This document shows positions 52,377 to 61,566 of a stretch of DNA of 64,000 bases, piece by piece (position 1 is the stretch's first letter; the number at the start of each line of letters is the position of its first letter). The stretch covers positions 55,795-119,794 of the forward strand of contig JAPKYS010000071.1 in NCBI GenBank assembly GCA_026394195.1, given 5' to 3'. The notes under the pieces were generated by a model. The model saw only the letters and a list, made by a program, of their open reading frames with translations. It was not told the origin of the DNA and searched no databases. The stretch is from a bacterium. Its GTDB lineage: Bacteria > Electryoneota > B3-LCP. Position numbers and translations under genes: made by a program.

Positions 52377-54446
52377 TTAATAGAAACCGATCCACCTCCA
52401 ATAACCGAAGAAGAGCCATCCCCACAGCACTGCCCATGACAGCAGCAGTATGACAAATCCGTGCTTGAGGAAATCACCCAGTGTCACCAACTGTTTGCCG
52501 GTGTTGGGATCTTTTGCCATGGCATAGGCGATGGCATTATTCGGAGTACCAATTAATAGTGTGTGCGCAAACGAGGATGCAAACGCTGAAGCCAATCCTA
52601 TCATCTGCGGATTTGTACCTGATATAATTGCCATGGGGACAGTGATCGGTCCAATCGCAGATACAGTTGCGCCGTCACTCATGAATTGCGTGCAAATTCC
52701 AGTAAAGAGGCTACAGGCAATCGCCAGACCTTCTCCGGATTTCATGAAGTCCGGCATCATGTTGATGAATCCGTCAGCCATGAACAGCGCTGATCCGGTC
52801 GCTGCCAGACCTTTCCCCATCGCGCAGGCACAGGCATACAGCGCCACCACCTCCCATTGGATTTTTGCGATGTCCGCCCAGGTGATGATCCTGAACAGCG
52901 CGAGCAGCACAATCGCCAGAATGACCGGTCCACCCATCCCCAGCACGTCGCTCGCCGTCACCCAGAGCACGATCAGGAGGATCAGGATCGCTGCCGTAAT
53001 GTATTCGGTGCGGTTCATCGGTCCTATCCTGGTGGAGGCTTGCTTGACGATAGATGAAAAATTCAGCTTGGACGTCTTGATCTTCGATCGGAACATCAAG
53101 AAGAAGTAGAGCCCAATCACCAGAGACATTACTGGCACGAAAGGCAGACCATACTTGACCCACTGACCGAACGATGGCGCCATCCCATAATCGCTGAGGA
53201 TTCCCACCATGACCGCATTGCGTCCTCCTGCCGCCGGTGAGCCGGGTCCACCGCAGTTCGCCGCGTAACACAAAGCCAGGATCATCATTACCGCCAGTGA
53301 TCGATCTTCCTCAACACCGGCGCTACGTATTGCAGAGACGTATACGATGATCAGAATCGGCATCAGGAAGGCGACGATGGCATGTTCGGACAGAAACGCG
53401 CAGGTAACTCCAACCATCGGGAGGAAGAGAAACATGAACTTCCAGATGGAGGTAGAAGGTCCCATCAGCAACAGACCAATACGGCGATCAAGCCCCGTTT
53501 TACCGATTGCTTTCCCGACAACTAACACCCCGAAGACGAAGAAAACCGCATCCTTGGCGTATGCCGCAGCGATGTCGTCCGGCAGCAGTACGCCGTAGAA
53601 GTACATCGCCACACCGACCATGAGTGAGGTGATACCGATGGGAATCGCTCCAGTAGCCCAAAATAGTGCGCCGAGAAACAGGATACCTAACATGACTTTA
53701 GCGCGCCGGGCAGTTTCATCCAAGGTCAGTTCTTTTCTCTGCTTCTTACCAGTCTCATCCGAACCAACCATGTTCAGCTTGTTGGCGTGGCTGTAGTAAC
53801 TGGTAATAGTTTCTCCATCCTTCATTTTGGAGTATCCGGAATAACCGACAATGTGGTCGGTCGGATCCATAGTCTTTTTTCCTGCGGCATCGCTGATCAG
53901 GGATTTCTTCTGGAAAGTCAGCAGGAATTCTAACCTTGATGGGGTCGGCATGTACACAATGCTGAAAAAGATGAGCAGCCCCATAATAATGACACCCGGA
54001 CGGTAGTTGTGTGTTCCCCAAAACCATTTCAGGAAGGATCCCTTTTCGATTTCAGAGATTTCGTGCCTCTCCATCACGCGCGGCCTGTCTTTGCGGGCGC
54101 GGTCGATTATCTCAATCAGTTCCTCCAATTCGCCGGGTTTTTGCATATAAGAATAGGCATCCAGCTTGCCGGTTTCCACTGCCGATTCCATCGTACCAAA
54201 ACCGGTCAGCATGATCACCTGCAGTTCGGGCCGGAAATGTTTTAATTCCTTTAAAACCTGTTCCCCGCTCATTCCCGGTAATTTCCGGTCCAAGATTACG
54301 ACGTCAATATCCGGATATTGACGTACGGTCTTCAGAGCCGCTTCACCGCTGGCGATTGCCACATTTTCATATCCTCTGAGCTTCAAGCGCTCAGACATGG
54401 AAATTCTAAATTTTTCCTCGTCATCAACGAGTAATAGCCTGGCCAT
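52377..54446 (-). CDS. Receiver domain fused to an SLC13/DASS anion permease
   Basis: A 689-residue fusion. Residues 1-118 are a complete receiver domain: Asp8-Asp9, phospho-acceptor Asp53 in VILDRKLPG, Thr81 and Lys103. A 30-residue linker leads to membrane segments from about 151. A soluble loop of roughly 85 residues (about 167-250) separates the first membrane helix from the rest. The transporter part is SLC13/DASS-like (about 10 further helices), with GGPGSPAAGGRNAVMVG and IGTPNNAIAYAMA in place of the dicarboxylate SNT motifs. In a sulfate reducer it probably imports sulfate with a cation. Receiver fusion suggests gating by phosphorylation, which is inferred. Confidence 0.88.
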   Translation of the reverse strand: MARLLLVDDEEKFRISMSERLKLRGYENVAIASGEAALKTVRQYPDIDVVILDRKLPGMSGEQVLKELKHFRPELQVIMLTGFGTMESAVETGKLDAYSYMQKPGELEELIEIIDRARKDRPRVMERHEISEIEKGSFLKWFWGTHNYRPGVIIMGLLIFFSIVYMPTPSRLEFLLTFQKKSLISDAAGKKTMDPTDHIVGYSGYSKMKDGETITSYYSHANKLNMVGSDETGKKQRKELTLDETARRAKVMLGILFLGALFWATGAIPIGITSLMVGVAMYFYGVLLPDDIAAAYAKDAVFFVFGVLVVGKAIGKTGLDRRIGLLLMGPSTSIWKFMFLFLPMVGVTCAFLSEHAIVAFLMPILIIVYVSAIRSAGVEEDRSLAVMMILALCYAANCGGPGSPAAGGRNAVMVGILSDYGMAPSFGQWVKYGLPFVPVMSLVIGLYFFLMFRSKIKTSKLNFSSIVKQASTRIGPMNRTEYITAAILILLIVLWVTASDVLGMGGPVILAIVLLALFRIITWADIAKIQWEVVALYACACAMGKGLAATGSALFMADGFINMMPDFMKSGEGLAIACSLFTGICTQFMSDGATVSAIGPITVPMAIISGTNPQMIGLASAFASSFAHTLLIGTPNNAIAYAMAKDPNTGKQLVTLGDFLKHGFVILLLSWAVLWGWLFFGYWRWIGFY

Positions 54447-54473
54447 ATTCAGATTCCCTGTTCGTGTAGCGAT

Positions 54474-55025
54474 TTAGAGGTTAGCTTTTTTGATAATCAA
54501 TTTGGATATGACCGAAAACAAATCCGATATCCTGAGAATACCCACGACCTTGTCAGCTCTTGTTACCAGAATCGAAAGCGATTGGTACATGACGATTCTG
54601 TGGATCGCCTCACCAAGTGGAGCCTCTTCATCGATGCTCTCCGTGGCTGAATGCATCACATCCTTTACGCGGGTCGTTTTGGCGCGATTCACGTAATCGG
54701 TGAAGCTCTCCTTCCACAAATTCATGTTGTCCATCATGGATGAGATGAAATCGGAGCTGAGACCTACCCGCGAGAGCACACCCAGATCTCCCATTTTACT
54801 ATACCTCGGTTCCAATCCCTTGAGAAAAGCCAGGTGCCCGAGCTTTCCGACAATTTTGTTCTCCTTGTTCACGACCAGCACTGCGCGATGAGGTTGACGC
54901 CCCGGCGGCAGCTTCTTTTGAGCTTCCTCCAGAGCCCTAAGCGCGTCCAACATGGTCGCATCTTCCAACACTACCGCATAGTCATCCAGCGGTGTCATGA
55001 TATCTTTGACTTTTTCCAACGCCAT
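54474..55025 (-). CDS. CBS-domain-pair protein
   Basis: A 183-residue protein with two CBS motifs (about 5-85, VKDIMTPLDDYAVV with AVLVVNKENKIVGKLGHL; and about 115-180, VKDVMHSATESIDEEAPL with SILVTRADKVVGILRISDLF). CBS pairs bind adenosine nucleotides such as ATP, AMP or APS-like ligands. The ATG at 55025 is chosen, with a very strong AGGGAGGAG before it. It lies between the kinase and receiver-SLC13 genes, so it may tell the transporter the energy state. No catalytic domain is attached. Confidence 0.85.
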   Translation of the reverse strand: MALEKVKDIMTPLDDYAVVLEDATMLDALRALEEAQKKLPPGRQPHRAVLVVNKENKIVGKLGHLAFLKGLEPRYSKMGDLGVLSRVGLSSDFISSMMDNMNLWKESFTDYVNRAKTTRVKDVMHSATESIDEEAPLGEAIHRIVMYQSLSILVTRADKVVGILRISDLFSVISKLIIKKANL

Positions 55026-55078
55026 CTTCGGCTCCTCCCTGATATTTTCTCTCAATTAAACCTTGAACAGATGATCCG

Positions 55079-56761
55079 CTATTTATAGGGCAAGATTATG
55101 CTGAAAGCGGCGCCTTTCCCCGGAATACTTTCCACGCTAATCTTGCCGCCCAGGCTTTTGATAATCCCCAGACTCACCGAGAGCCCCAATCCCGTTCCTT
55201 TTCCAACTTCCTTGGTAGTGAAAAATGGCATGAAGATCTTTTCTATCTCCTCCTGAGTAATTCCTTTGCCGGTATCTGCAATCGTCACGATGATGTGCCC
55301 GTTGTCAGAGGTAGTATTAATCGTAATTCGTCCAGGGGGTGAAATAGCGTCAAACGCGTTATTCAAGATGTTGAGAAACACCTGTTTTAACTGGTTCGCG
55401 TCCGTGACAATCTTGGGGAGATTCGGTTGATAATGGGTGATGATCTCGATATTCGAGACCTCCATCTCACGAATCCAGAAAGTATCCACGATCTCCTGGA
55501 TGAGTTGATTGGCATCATGCGGCATCAGCTTGATATCCGTCTTACGAACGAAGCTGAGCAGCTTACGAGTGATATCTCGGCAGCGGAAGACCGCGTCGTG
55601 GATATTATCAAGGTGCGGCGTCAAATCATCGAACGTAGTATTTTGACAGAACTCCGGATTCATCAGATCTTTTATCAGCCCGACCTCCTCGCTGATGATC
55701 GCCAGGGGATTGTTGATTTCATGCGCAACACCGGCAGAAAGCTCCCCCACGGACGCTAATTTGGCAGCATGCTCAAACTGCGCCTTGACAGTCTCCTTTT
55801 CTATTTCCATTTCGACCAGCTTTTTCGATCGGATAATGATGACTGAAATGACGACCAGAATGATGGCGATACTGATTGCCAGGATACTCAGTTGGTTGCC
55901 GAAACGAATGAAACTGACATTTTTCCCTTCTGCCCACCGGACGATGACTGCCCAATGGGCGCTGTTCAGCCAGGCATAGGCGTATTCGATACGATTGCCG
56001 AGACTCTCCCCTTCCGCCATTCCGATTCGCGGCTCATGCGGCGGCGTCATTCCTGATGAATGTAACAACGCTCCCAGAGGAGGCGTCACCAATTGATACA
56101 AACCTTCCCGGTTGACCATGGAAATATTAACTTCGCTCGATCCTTCTAATGATGCGATATAATCGTAGAATTTCTGCGGATCGAGCGTGGCACGCATGAC
56201 CAGATATTGACCGCCGATAATTCGACTGACCGCTATGGTAAAGTGGGGTTTTTGGCGTAAACCCATGTAAATATCGGTAATGACATAGTGATTTCCTGCC
56301 TGCTTCAAGTCCTTGAACCATGCTTCGTGGCTGTAGTCTTTCATTTCCAGATAGGGCAGAGGTCCCGCATAAGCCGTCTGTACACCAGTAGAATCGAAGA
56401 ATCCCACGTCCAGAAAAGTCTTGCTGTTCATGGTCAGCTTTTGTAGATAACCCTCCATTACGCTTGCAGATGGCGGTACTTGAAAACGTGGATCCTCGAT
56501 GATATTGATCAAATTCACCACCCGCTCCCGCAGGAACAGGTCGAGCATGTTGACTTCATACTCAGCGATGGATTTGAGGTGCAGTCGGCGGCTTTCTTCG
56601 TAATTTGAGTGGTATTGGGAGTTGAAGTAGATGGACAACAACAGCAGCGGAGCGAGGTAGCTGAGCGCCAGGCGGAGGATATTCTTCCCCAGCAATTCCC
56701 GGTAATACTTGTCCTGAAAAATTCTGCCGGTCGCCAGGGGCGGGGTGGAGGTCTTATTCAC
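55079..56761 (-). CDS. Membrane sensor histidine kinase with Cache-type sensor
   Basis: A 560-residue kinase. Membrane segments at about 30-47 and 289-310 flank a periplasmic domain of 240 residues that resembles dCache (YSHEAWFKDL, PHFTIAVSRIIGGQYLVMRA). The cytoplasmic half has the HisKA motif GVAHEINNPLA (His347), the N-box QLKQVFLNILNNAFDA, ADTGKGI and GTGLGLS. No HAMP or PAS is evident. It probably senses an extracellular small anion, perhaps sulfate, and phosphorylates the two receivers encoded downstream. The family resembles NtrB/DctB-type kinases, but no sigma-54 response regulator is encoded nearby. Confidence 0.9.
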   Translation of the reverse strand: MNKTSTPPLATGRIFQDKYYRELLGKNILRLALSYLAPLLLLSIYFNSQYHSNYEESRRLHLKSIAEYEVNMLDLFLRERVVNLINIIEDPRFQVPPSASVMEGYLQKLTMNSKTFLDVGFFDSTGVQTAYAGPLPYLEMKDYSHEAWFKDLKQAGNHYVITDIYMGLRQKPHFTIAVSRIIGGQYLVMRATLDPQKFYDYIASLEGSSEVNISMVNREGLYQLVTPPLGALLHSSGMTPPHEPRIGMAEGESLGNRIEYAYAWLNSAHWAVIVRWAEGKNVSFIRFGNQLSILAISIAIILVVISVIIIRSKKLVEMEIEKETVKAQFEHAAKLASVGELSAGVAHEINNPLAIISEEVGLIKDLMNPEFCQNTTFDDLTPHLDNIHDAVFRCRDITRKLLSFVRKTDIKLMPHDANQLIQEIVDTFWIREMEVSNIEIITHYQPNLPKIVTDANQLKQVFLNILNNAFDAISPPGRITINTTSDNGHIIVTIADTGKGITQEEIEKIFMPFFTTKEVGKGTGLGLSVSLGIIKSLGGKISVESIPGKGAAFSIILPYK

Positions 56762-56800
56762 AGAATTTGACCTTCATGAGTTTTGAGATGTGTCGATTGG

Positions 56801-58279
56801 TTACATCGCTTTGACAGGCATTCCCATCAACGGCCAAATAAAGAAGACAAAGACCGCCAACACAATCATAAGTATCGTGCTGGCGATGATACCGTACTTG
56901 AAGAATTCAGCCGACGAGAACTGTTTGCTCTCGTAGGCGATGGCGTTTGGCGCTGCGCCTACGAGAAGCATAAATGGTTGACCCGCTGTTACCAGCGCTG
57001 AAAAGAGGATGACTTCCGGGGCAACGCCCAGATATGGCGCGATGGCTAAGGCTATCGGCATGCTGATGGCGATGGCGGCGACATTCATGATAAAATTGGT
57101 CATCACCAGAACGAAGAAGGACATGCCTAAGACAAAGACCAGCCAGGGAGCATACTGGAAGAGAATCAACCAGTTAACCGCCAGCCATGACGCCGCGCCA
57201 GTCTGCCAGAGACATAACCCAATGCTCATGGCGCCGCCGAAGAGCAGTACAATGTTCCAGGGGATCTCTTCTAAATCCTGAACGTTCAGAATTTTTAATA
57301 TGAAGAATAGGATGGTAGTTATAAGAATAATGGCGCTTTTATCAAGTTTGGCAAAGGCTGGGCAACAACAGCGCAGACTCATGACCAAAATAGCACTGAT
57401 CACGATGACCAGGGTCAAGATTTCTGCACGGCTCATCGGTCCCAATTTAGCGCGCAGAGCTTTAGCTCGCTCTCTGAGCCCGGGTATGGTTTTCTTCTCG
57501 GGTTTCATAAAAAAAAGAATAAACAGCCACAATATCGCAACCATGGTCCACCCGATAGGCGCAAGATAATACGAATACTCGGCGAAGGAGATTTCACGAC
57601 CCACCATATCTTTGAAGAAGCCTATGGCGACCGCGCCCCGGGCTGCGCCCAAAAGCGAGACGATGCTGGCAGCGCCCGCAACATAAGCCATACCGATGAA
57701 TAACCCCTTGCCAAAACGAGTCTGCTCGGCGCTATCTTCAGAATATAGCGAGTGGATAGCCATGAAGAGAGGGAAGACCGTCGCGGCTACGGCCGTATGC
57801 GCCATCACCAAAGTCAGGATGGCGATCATCACGAAGCTGCCGAGATAAATCATGCTGGTGCGTTCTCCAACGATAACCAGCATGTTATAAGCCATGCGCT
57901 GCGTCAGACCACTCTTGGTGAACGTTCTGCCGATAACCAGCGAAGCGAAGATAAACCAGACAGAAGGATCGAAGAAATTGCTGAAGGCGATTTCGGGTTT
58001 GCGGATGAGAAACAGAGCCTGAATGACGCCGATTACAATCGCGGTGATGCCAATGGGGACAACTTCAAACACCCACCAGGTTCCCGCTAATAGAAAAAGC
58101 CCTAATGCGGCTTTCCCTTCGCGGGAAAGAGCAAAATGGGCTCCTTTGGGGTCAATGGCATCCGGCCAGGGCGGTGAGAGATAGAAAATAGCGAAGAGGG
58201 CGATGCCCAGCAGGATGAAGAACAGACGCTTCCAGTCGAATGGTTGCCTCGTCGCCGTCGAGTAGGATACTTCCGCCAT
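56801..58279 (-). CDS. SLC13/DASS-family anion permease
   Basis: A 492-residue membrane protein with about 12-13 hydrophobic segments and no receiver domain. It carries MAHTAVAATVFPLFM and VGAAPNAIAYES, the positions that hold SNT in dicarboxylate carriers, so the substrate is more likely sulfate or another inorganic anion than succinate. It is the first gene of the minus-strand cassette and lies 121 nt from a strong promoter. The N-terminus is about 25 residues of soluble sequence. Confidence 0.85.
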   Translation of the reverse strand: MAEVSYSTATRQPFDWKRLFFILLGIALFAIFYLSPPWPDAIDPKGAHFALSREGKAALGLFLLAGTWWVFEVVPIGITAIVIGVIQALFLIRKPEIAFSNFFDPSVWFIFASLVIGRTFTKSGLTQRMAYNMLVIVGERTSMIYLGSFVMIAILTLVMAHTAVAATVFPLFMAIHSLYSEDSAEQTRFGKGLFIGMAYVAGAASIVSLLGAARGAVAIGFFKDMVGREISFAEYSYYLAPIGWTMVAILWLFILFFMKPEKKTIPGLRERAKALRAKLGPMSRAEILTLVIVISAILVMSLRCCCPAFAKLDKSAIILITTILFFILKILNVQDLEEIPWNIVLLFGGAMSIGLCLWQTGAASWLAVNWLILFQYAPWLVFVLGMSFFVLVMTNFIMNVAAIAISMPIALAIAPYLGVAPEVILFSALVTAGQPFMLLVGAAPNAIAYESKQFSSAEFFKYGIIASTILMIVLAVFVFFIWPLMGMPVKAM

Positions 58280-58402
58280 AGCCGATGATCCCCTGCAATT
58301 CAGCTTATGTCTCTAATTATTCGGAAGATAACTCAGATATCGTTTTTTCTATCACATATATTGTGAAGAAAATATCATGCAACCCTGATTTATCCCTCGC
58401 TA

Positions 58403-58431
58403 AATATAATCATAGAATTCAGGTTTGTCAA
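58403..58431 (-). promoter_or_regulatory. Promoter of the SLC13-kinase cassette
   Basis: On the minus strand: TTGACA (58426-58431), a 17-bp spacer and TATATT (58403-58408), identical hexamers and spacing to sat and dsrA. The spacer starts AAACC-like as at sat (TTGACAAACC). Upstream is an A-tract rather than the box seen at sat and dsrA. Confidence 0.8.
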
Positions 58432-58515
58432 GAACCTTTTTATAGAATTATATATGAATATTGCGTTAACGTACCCCTGATCCAATCGCCGACTAAATCA
58501 GCTGTGGATTAAAAA

Positions 58516-58529
58516 GTGATTATATTCAC
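58516..58529. promoter_or_regulatory. CRP/FNR-like palindrome
   Basis: GTGATTATATTCAC, a GTGA-N6-TCAC palindrome, about 85 bp upstream of the cassette -35. Larger GCTGTG/CACAGC arms surround it asymmetrically. The spacing suits an activator of the CRP/FNR family, which is inferred. Confidence 0.35.
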
Positions 58530-58607
58530 AGCCAAATTCTCGCGTATTCCGTCCAACCCTGTTAAATATTTACCAGGTAGGGGATTTTAAGTGTTTCACG
58601 CGAAAAG

Positions 58608-58644
58608 TAAGAAGGCGGATCACAATGCCGGATCCGCCTTCTTA
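58608..58644 (-). terminator. Terminator of the small secreted-protein gene
   Basis: A 14-bp perfect stem (TAAGAAGGCGGATC/GATCCGCCTTCTTA) with a 9-nt loop, 32 nt past the stop at 58677; CTTTTC follows on the minus strand. Confidence 0.8.
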
Positions 58645-58676
58645 ACTCTTACGACCTGCCATGCGCGGGGGATGAT

Positions 58677-59072
58677 TCATTTCATCTTCTTGTGAAATTC
58701 AGCGATCTGATCGACCGTGAACTTGTTCAGTTTCAAAACTTTCGCCTGTGAACGTTCGCTGGCAGGAACCCAGTTCAGCGCATCGGCTTCGGTCTTGGCT
58801 GAGATTATAAGATATCCCATGTGGTTGCCGGCCATGCAGCCCCATTCCCACTTGGCCAATTTGTCCGCGCCCGTCGCCTTGACCTCATCGAGAGTGGCCA
58901 GGCATTGCTCCGGCGTATGCGTGACCTCGACCAGATACGTCGATTCACAGACGTCCTTTATTGCAGTGCTCTTCTTGCTGTAATCGCTTGCCATTGGAGT
59001 GGTTGACAGCATGAATGCCGCCATGATCACCCCCATGATCAGCACAGCTGAAAATACATTTTTCTGTTTCAT
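58677..59072 (-). CDS. Small secreted protein of unknown function
   Basis: A 131-residue protein from the ATG at 59072 (GGAGCG before it), with a signal peptide MKQKNVFSAVLIMGVIMAAF and likely cleavage near TTPMAS. The mature part has three cysteines (one in KDVCESTYLVEVTH, one in EQCLATLDEV, one in WGCMAGNHMGYLI) and alternating strands and helices that may form a ferredoxin-like alpha/beta fold (TYLVEVTHTPEQCLATLDEV, then GYLIISAKTEADALNWV). No family is recognised. An upstream in-frame extension of 66 residues is rejected as it lacks a ribosome site. It has its own terminator. Confidence 0.65.
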   Translation of the reverse strand: MKQKNVFSAVLIMGVIMAAFMLSTTPMASDYSKKSTAIKDVCESTYLVEVTHTPEQCLATLDEVKATGADKLAKWEWGCMAGNHMGYLIISAKTEADALNWVPASERSQAKVLKLNKFTVDQIAEFHKKMK

Positions 59073-59331
59073 CGCACGCTCCAATTTTAATTTGGTTCGA
59101 TCTAACTTTTCTGAATGCGAACATTCAGATTGGGTCTCAGTTAGTTCATTGATCGTGCAGAAGATACGTTGGCATTTTATCGGAGTTTGCCTGTTCATAG
59201 GGCAGAATATTAGCGCTGCGACCTCCTCTATTACCCCTACCTCGATGGTGAATAACCCACCCAATGACACTATCGCTAATAGTTAAATTTTTACTTTACA
59301 TTTCCTTAATCTTACCGTAAATTTGGGTGTA

Positions 59332-60075
59332 ATGGTAACCCCTGGAACTGAAATAGCTCTGTTCATCCCCTGTTACACGGAACAGGTCTTCCCTGAAACC
59401 GGACTTGCCCTGGCGCGGCTGCTGAAGCATTTCGGCTATAAACCGATCAACGTTCCGCACCAGACCTGCTGCGGTCAGCCGGCGTTCAACAGCGGTTATC
59501 ATGACCTTGCGCTGCCCCTGGCGGAGCGATTCCTGCGCCTTTTTGAGCCTTACGAATGGATCGTTGCCCCTTCGGGTTCCTGTGTCAGCATGGTCAAGGT
59601 ATTCTATGGAAAGCTCCAACTTTCTTCAGCGGGTCGTCAACGCTGGGAAACAGTCAGAAATCATATCTTCGAGGGGACGCAATTTCTTTACCATCAGCTC
59701 GGCGTAAAAGAGATCGGCGGACATTTTAACGCCAGGGTTGCTCTGCACCAATCCTGTCATGCCAGACGCGAACTTGGCATGGACCAGGAACCTATTGAGT
59801 TGCTCTCCAGCATTTCCGGATTGGATCTGGTCATCCCGCCCGGAGCTGAAGAGTGCTGCGGTTTTGGCGGTACTTTCTCCGTCAAATTCCCGGAACTCTC
59901 CACCGCGATGGGGATGGATAAACTTGTGGCAATTCAACAAACCAAAGCGGAGATTTTAACCGCCTTGGATGATTCCTGCTTGATGCACCTTAACGGGTTG
60001 TTGCGACGTCAAGATATCACCATTCGGACCATGCACATCCTCAGAATACTGGCTCAGGCGCGTGGTTTGGCATAA
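59332..60075 (+). CDS. lutA: L-lactate utilisation iron-sulfur protein LutA
   Basis: A 247-residue protein of the CCG family (LutA/YkgE). It shows FIPCYTEQVFPE, THQTCCGQPAFN-like (PHQTCCGQPAFNSG), HQSCHARRELG and EECCGFGGTFSVKFP. With LutB and LutC it oxidises L-lactate to pyruvate in the cytoplasm. The ATG at 59332 is preferred to a TTG three codons earlier. It begins lutA-lutB-lutC, all plus strand with gaps of 36 and 24 nt. Confidence 0.9.
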   Translation: MVTPGTEIALFIPCYTEQVFPETGLALARLLKHFGYKPINVPHQTCCGQPAFNSGYHDLALPLAERFLRLFEPYEWIVAPSGSCVSMVKVFYGKLQLSSAGRQRWETVRNHIFEGTQFLYHQLGVKEIGGHFNARVALHQSCHARRELGMDQEPIELLSSISGLDLVIPPGAEECCGFGGTFSVKFPELSTAMGMDKLVAIQQTKAEILTALDDSCLMHLNGLLRRQDITIRTMHILRILAQARGLA

Positions 60076-60111
60076 ATAACGTCTCTTGTTGACTATCTTA
60101 TAATCGGTGAA

Positions 60112-61542
60112 ATGCTCCCTGACCCGTCTGCAATAAAGTCAAACATCATCGAAGCCTTGAATGATCAGCGGTTGCGCGCCGCAGTCATGAAGGCAACAGA
60201 TCACTCTCTGACCAAGCGGGCGGAGGTTGTCGCTGAACTCCCGCATTGGGAAGCCTTGCGCAGTCAGGCAGCTCAGCGCCGTCAGGAAACTTTGCTGCAC
60301 ATTGATGAGCACTTGCTTCAACTCGAACGCAAGGCTTCTGAGAAAGGGATAAAGGTTCATTGGGCGAGTGACGGAGCCATCGCCAATAGGCTTATCGGGG
60401 AATTATGCCAAGCCGCCGTAGCTTCCGGAATGGCTTCGCCCGGTCAATCGCAGCCGTTGATCGTCAAATCCAAATCGATGACCACCGAGGAAATCGGTTT
60501 GGCTCCCGCGCTGCAAGCACAGGGGTTTGAAGTTGTCGAGACGGATTTGGGCGAATACATCGTTCAAATCGCCGGACAGATGCCATCGCACATCACCGCT
60601 CCGGCGCTGCATCTGTCGCGCTCGGACGTCGGCAGGTTGTTCGCAGACAAATTGGGCGTTCCCTACCAGGAAGATCCGGTTGAATTGATCGGAATCGCCC
60701 GGAAGATTTTACGACGGAAATTTTTATCCGCTGATATCGGTATTACCGGCTGCAATTTCGCTGTAGCCGAATCCGGCACGCCGTTGATCGTGGAAAACGA
60801 GGGGAATGGGAGGCTGGTCAGCGCCATACCCAAAGTGCAGATTATTGTGATGGGGATGGAAAAGGTCGTCCCGACCTGGGAAGACCTGATGATCCTGCTG
60901 GAATTGCTGCCGCGATCTGCCACCGGACAACGGATGACCGGATCGGTTCTGTACTTCAATCGTCCCTCAACTGGCGGGGAACCGGACGGTCCCAGAGAAT
61001 TGCATCTGGTGATTTTGGACAACGGTCGCAGCAGAGCGCTGGCTGATCCCCAATTGCGTTCCATCCTCTGCTGCATCCGTTGCGGAGCCTGCTTGAACGT
61101 CTGTCCGGTTTACCGGCGCGTCGGTGGGCACGCTTATGGATGGGTTTATCCCGGACCCATCGGCTCCGTTCTGGCACCGATCTTCCTCGGTTTGGAAAAA
61201 ACCAAAGATCAACCGTTTGCCTCGACCTTGTGCGGGCGTTGCGATGAAATTTGTCCGGTCAAAATTGATCTGCATCATAAATTGCTCGAGCTTCGCCATC
61301 GTATCATTGAAGCTCAATCGAATTGGACGGCGGAGAGGGGTCTTTTGACCGCCTGGAAATTCGTGCTCGACCGCCCTGAACTCTACCACCAGCTCGCCAA
61401 ATTGCCTCGCTTTCTCTTACATGATATTTGTAGAACCCTTAAAACCCCGGGTATCCCTGTTTGGAAACAGCATCGCGACTCGCCAGACCTGGCCCGGCGC
61501 AGCTTTTCCCAACTGTTCCAAAAGGAATTTGGATCTGACTAA
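60112..61542 (+). CDS. lutB: L-lactate utilisation iron-sulfur protein LutB
   Basis: A 476-residue protein. The first 300 residues are an LUD domain (GITGCNFAVAESGTPLIVENEGNGR, split as AVAESGTPLIV and ENEGNGR). Two 4Fe-4S motifs follow at about 322-390: CIRCGACLNVCPVY and CGRCDEICPVKID. The GGHAYGWVYPGPIG segment is typical of LutB. It works with LutA and LutC in lactate oxidation, possibly feeding electrons to sulfate respiration. Confidence 0.92.
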   Translation: MLPDPSAIKSNIIEALNDQRLRAAVMKATDHSLTKRAEVVAELPHWEALRSQAAQRRQETLLHIDEHLLQLERKASEKGIKVHWASDGAIANRLIGELCQAAVASGMASPGQSQPLIVKSKSMTTEEIGLAPALQAQGFEVVETDLGEYIVQIAGQMPSHITAPALHLSRSDVGRLFADKLGVPYQEDPVELIGIARKILRRKFLSADIGITGCNFAVAESGTPLIVENEGNGRLVSAIPKVQIIVMGMEKVVPTWEDLMILLELLPRSATGQRMTGSVLYFNRPSTGGEPDGPRELHLVILDNGRSRALADPQLRSILCCIRCGACLNVCPVYRRVGGHAYGWVYPGPIGSVLAPIFLGLEKTKDQPFASTLCGRCDEICPVKIDLHHKLLELRHRIIEAQSNWTAERGLLTAWKFVLDRPELYHQLAKLPRFLLHDICRTLKTPGIPVWKQHRDSPDLARRSFSQLFQKEFGSD

Positions 61543-61566
61543 TCGGCAGAAATTCGCAGTTGGACT

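Larger units (their letters stand above)
58280..58676. other. Intergenic region upstream of the SLC13 cassette
   Basis: About 400 nt of AT-rich DNA. It holds the cassette promoter, a TCACA-N5-TGTGA palindrome in the predicted leader (58352-58366), a CRP/FNR-like GTGA-N6-TCAC site (58516-58529) and the terminator of the small secreted gene. No coding frame is convincing. Confidence 0.65.
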
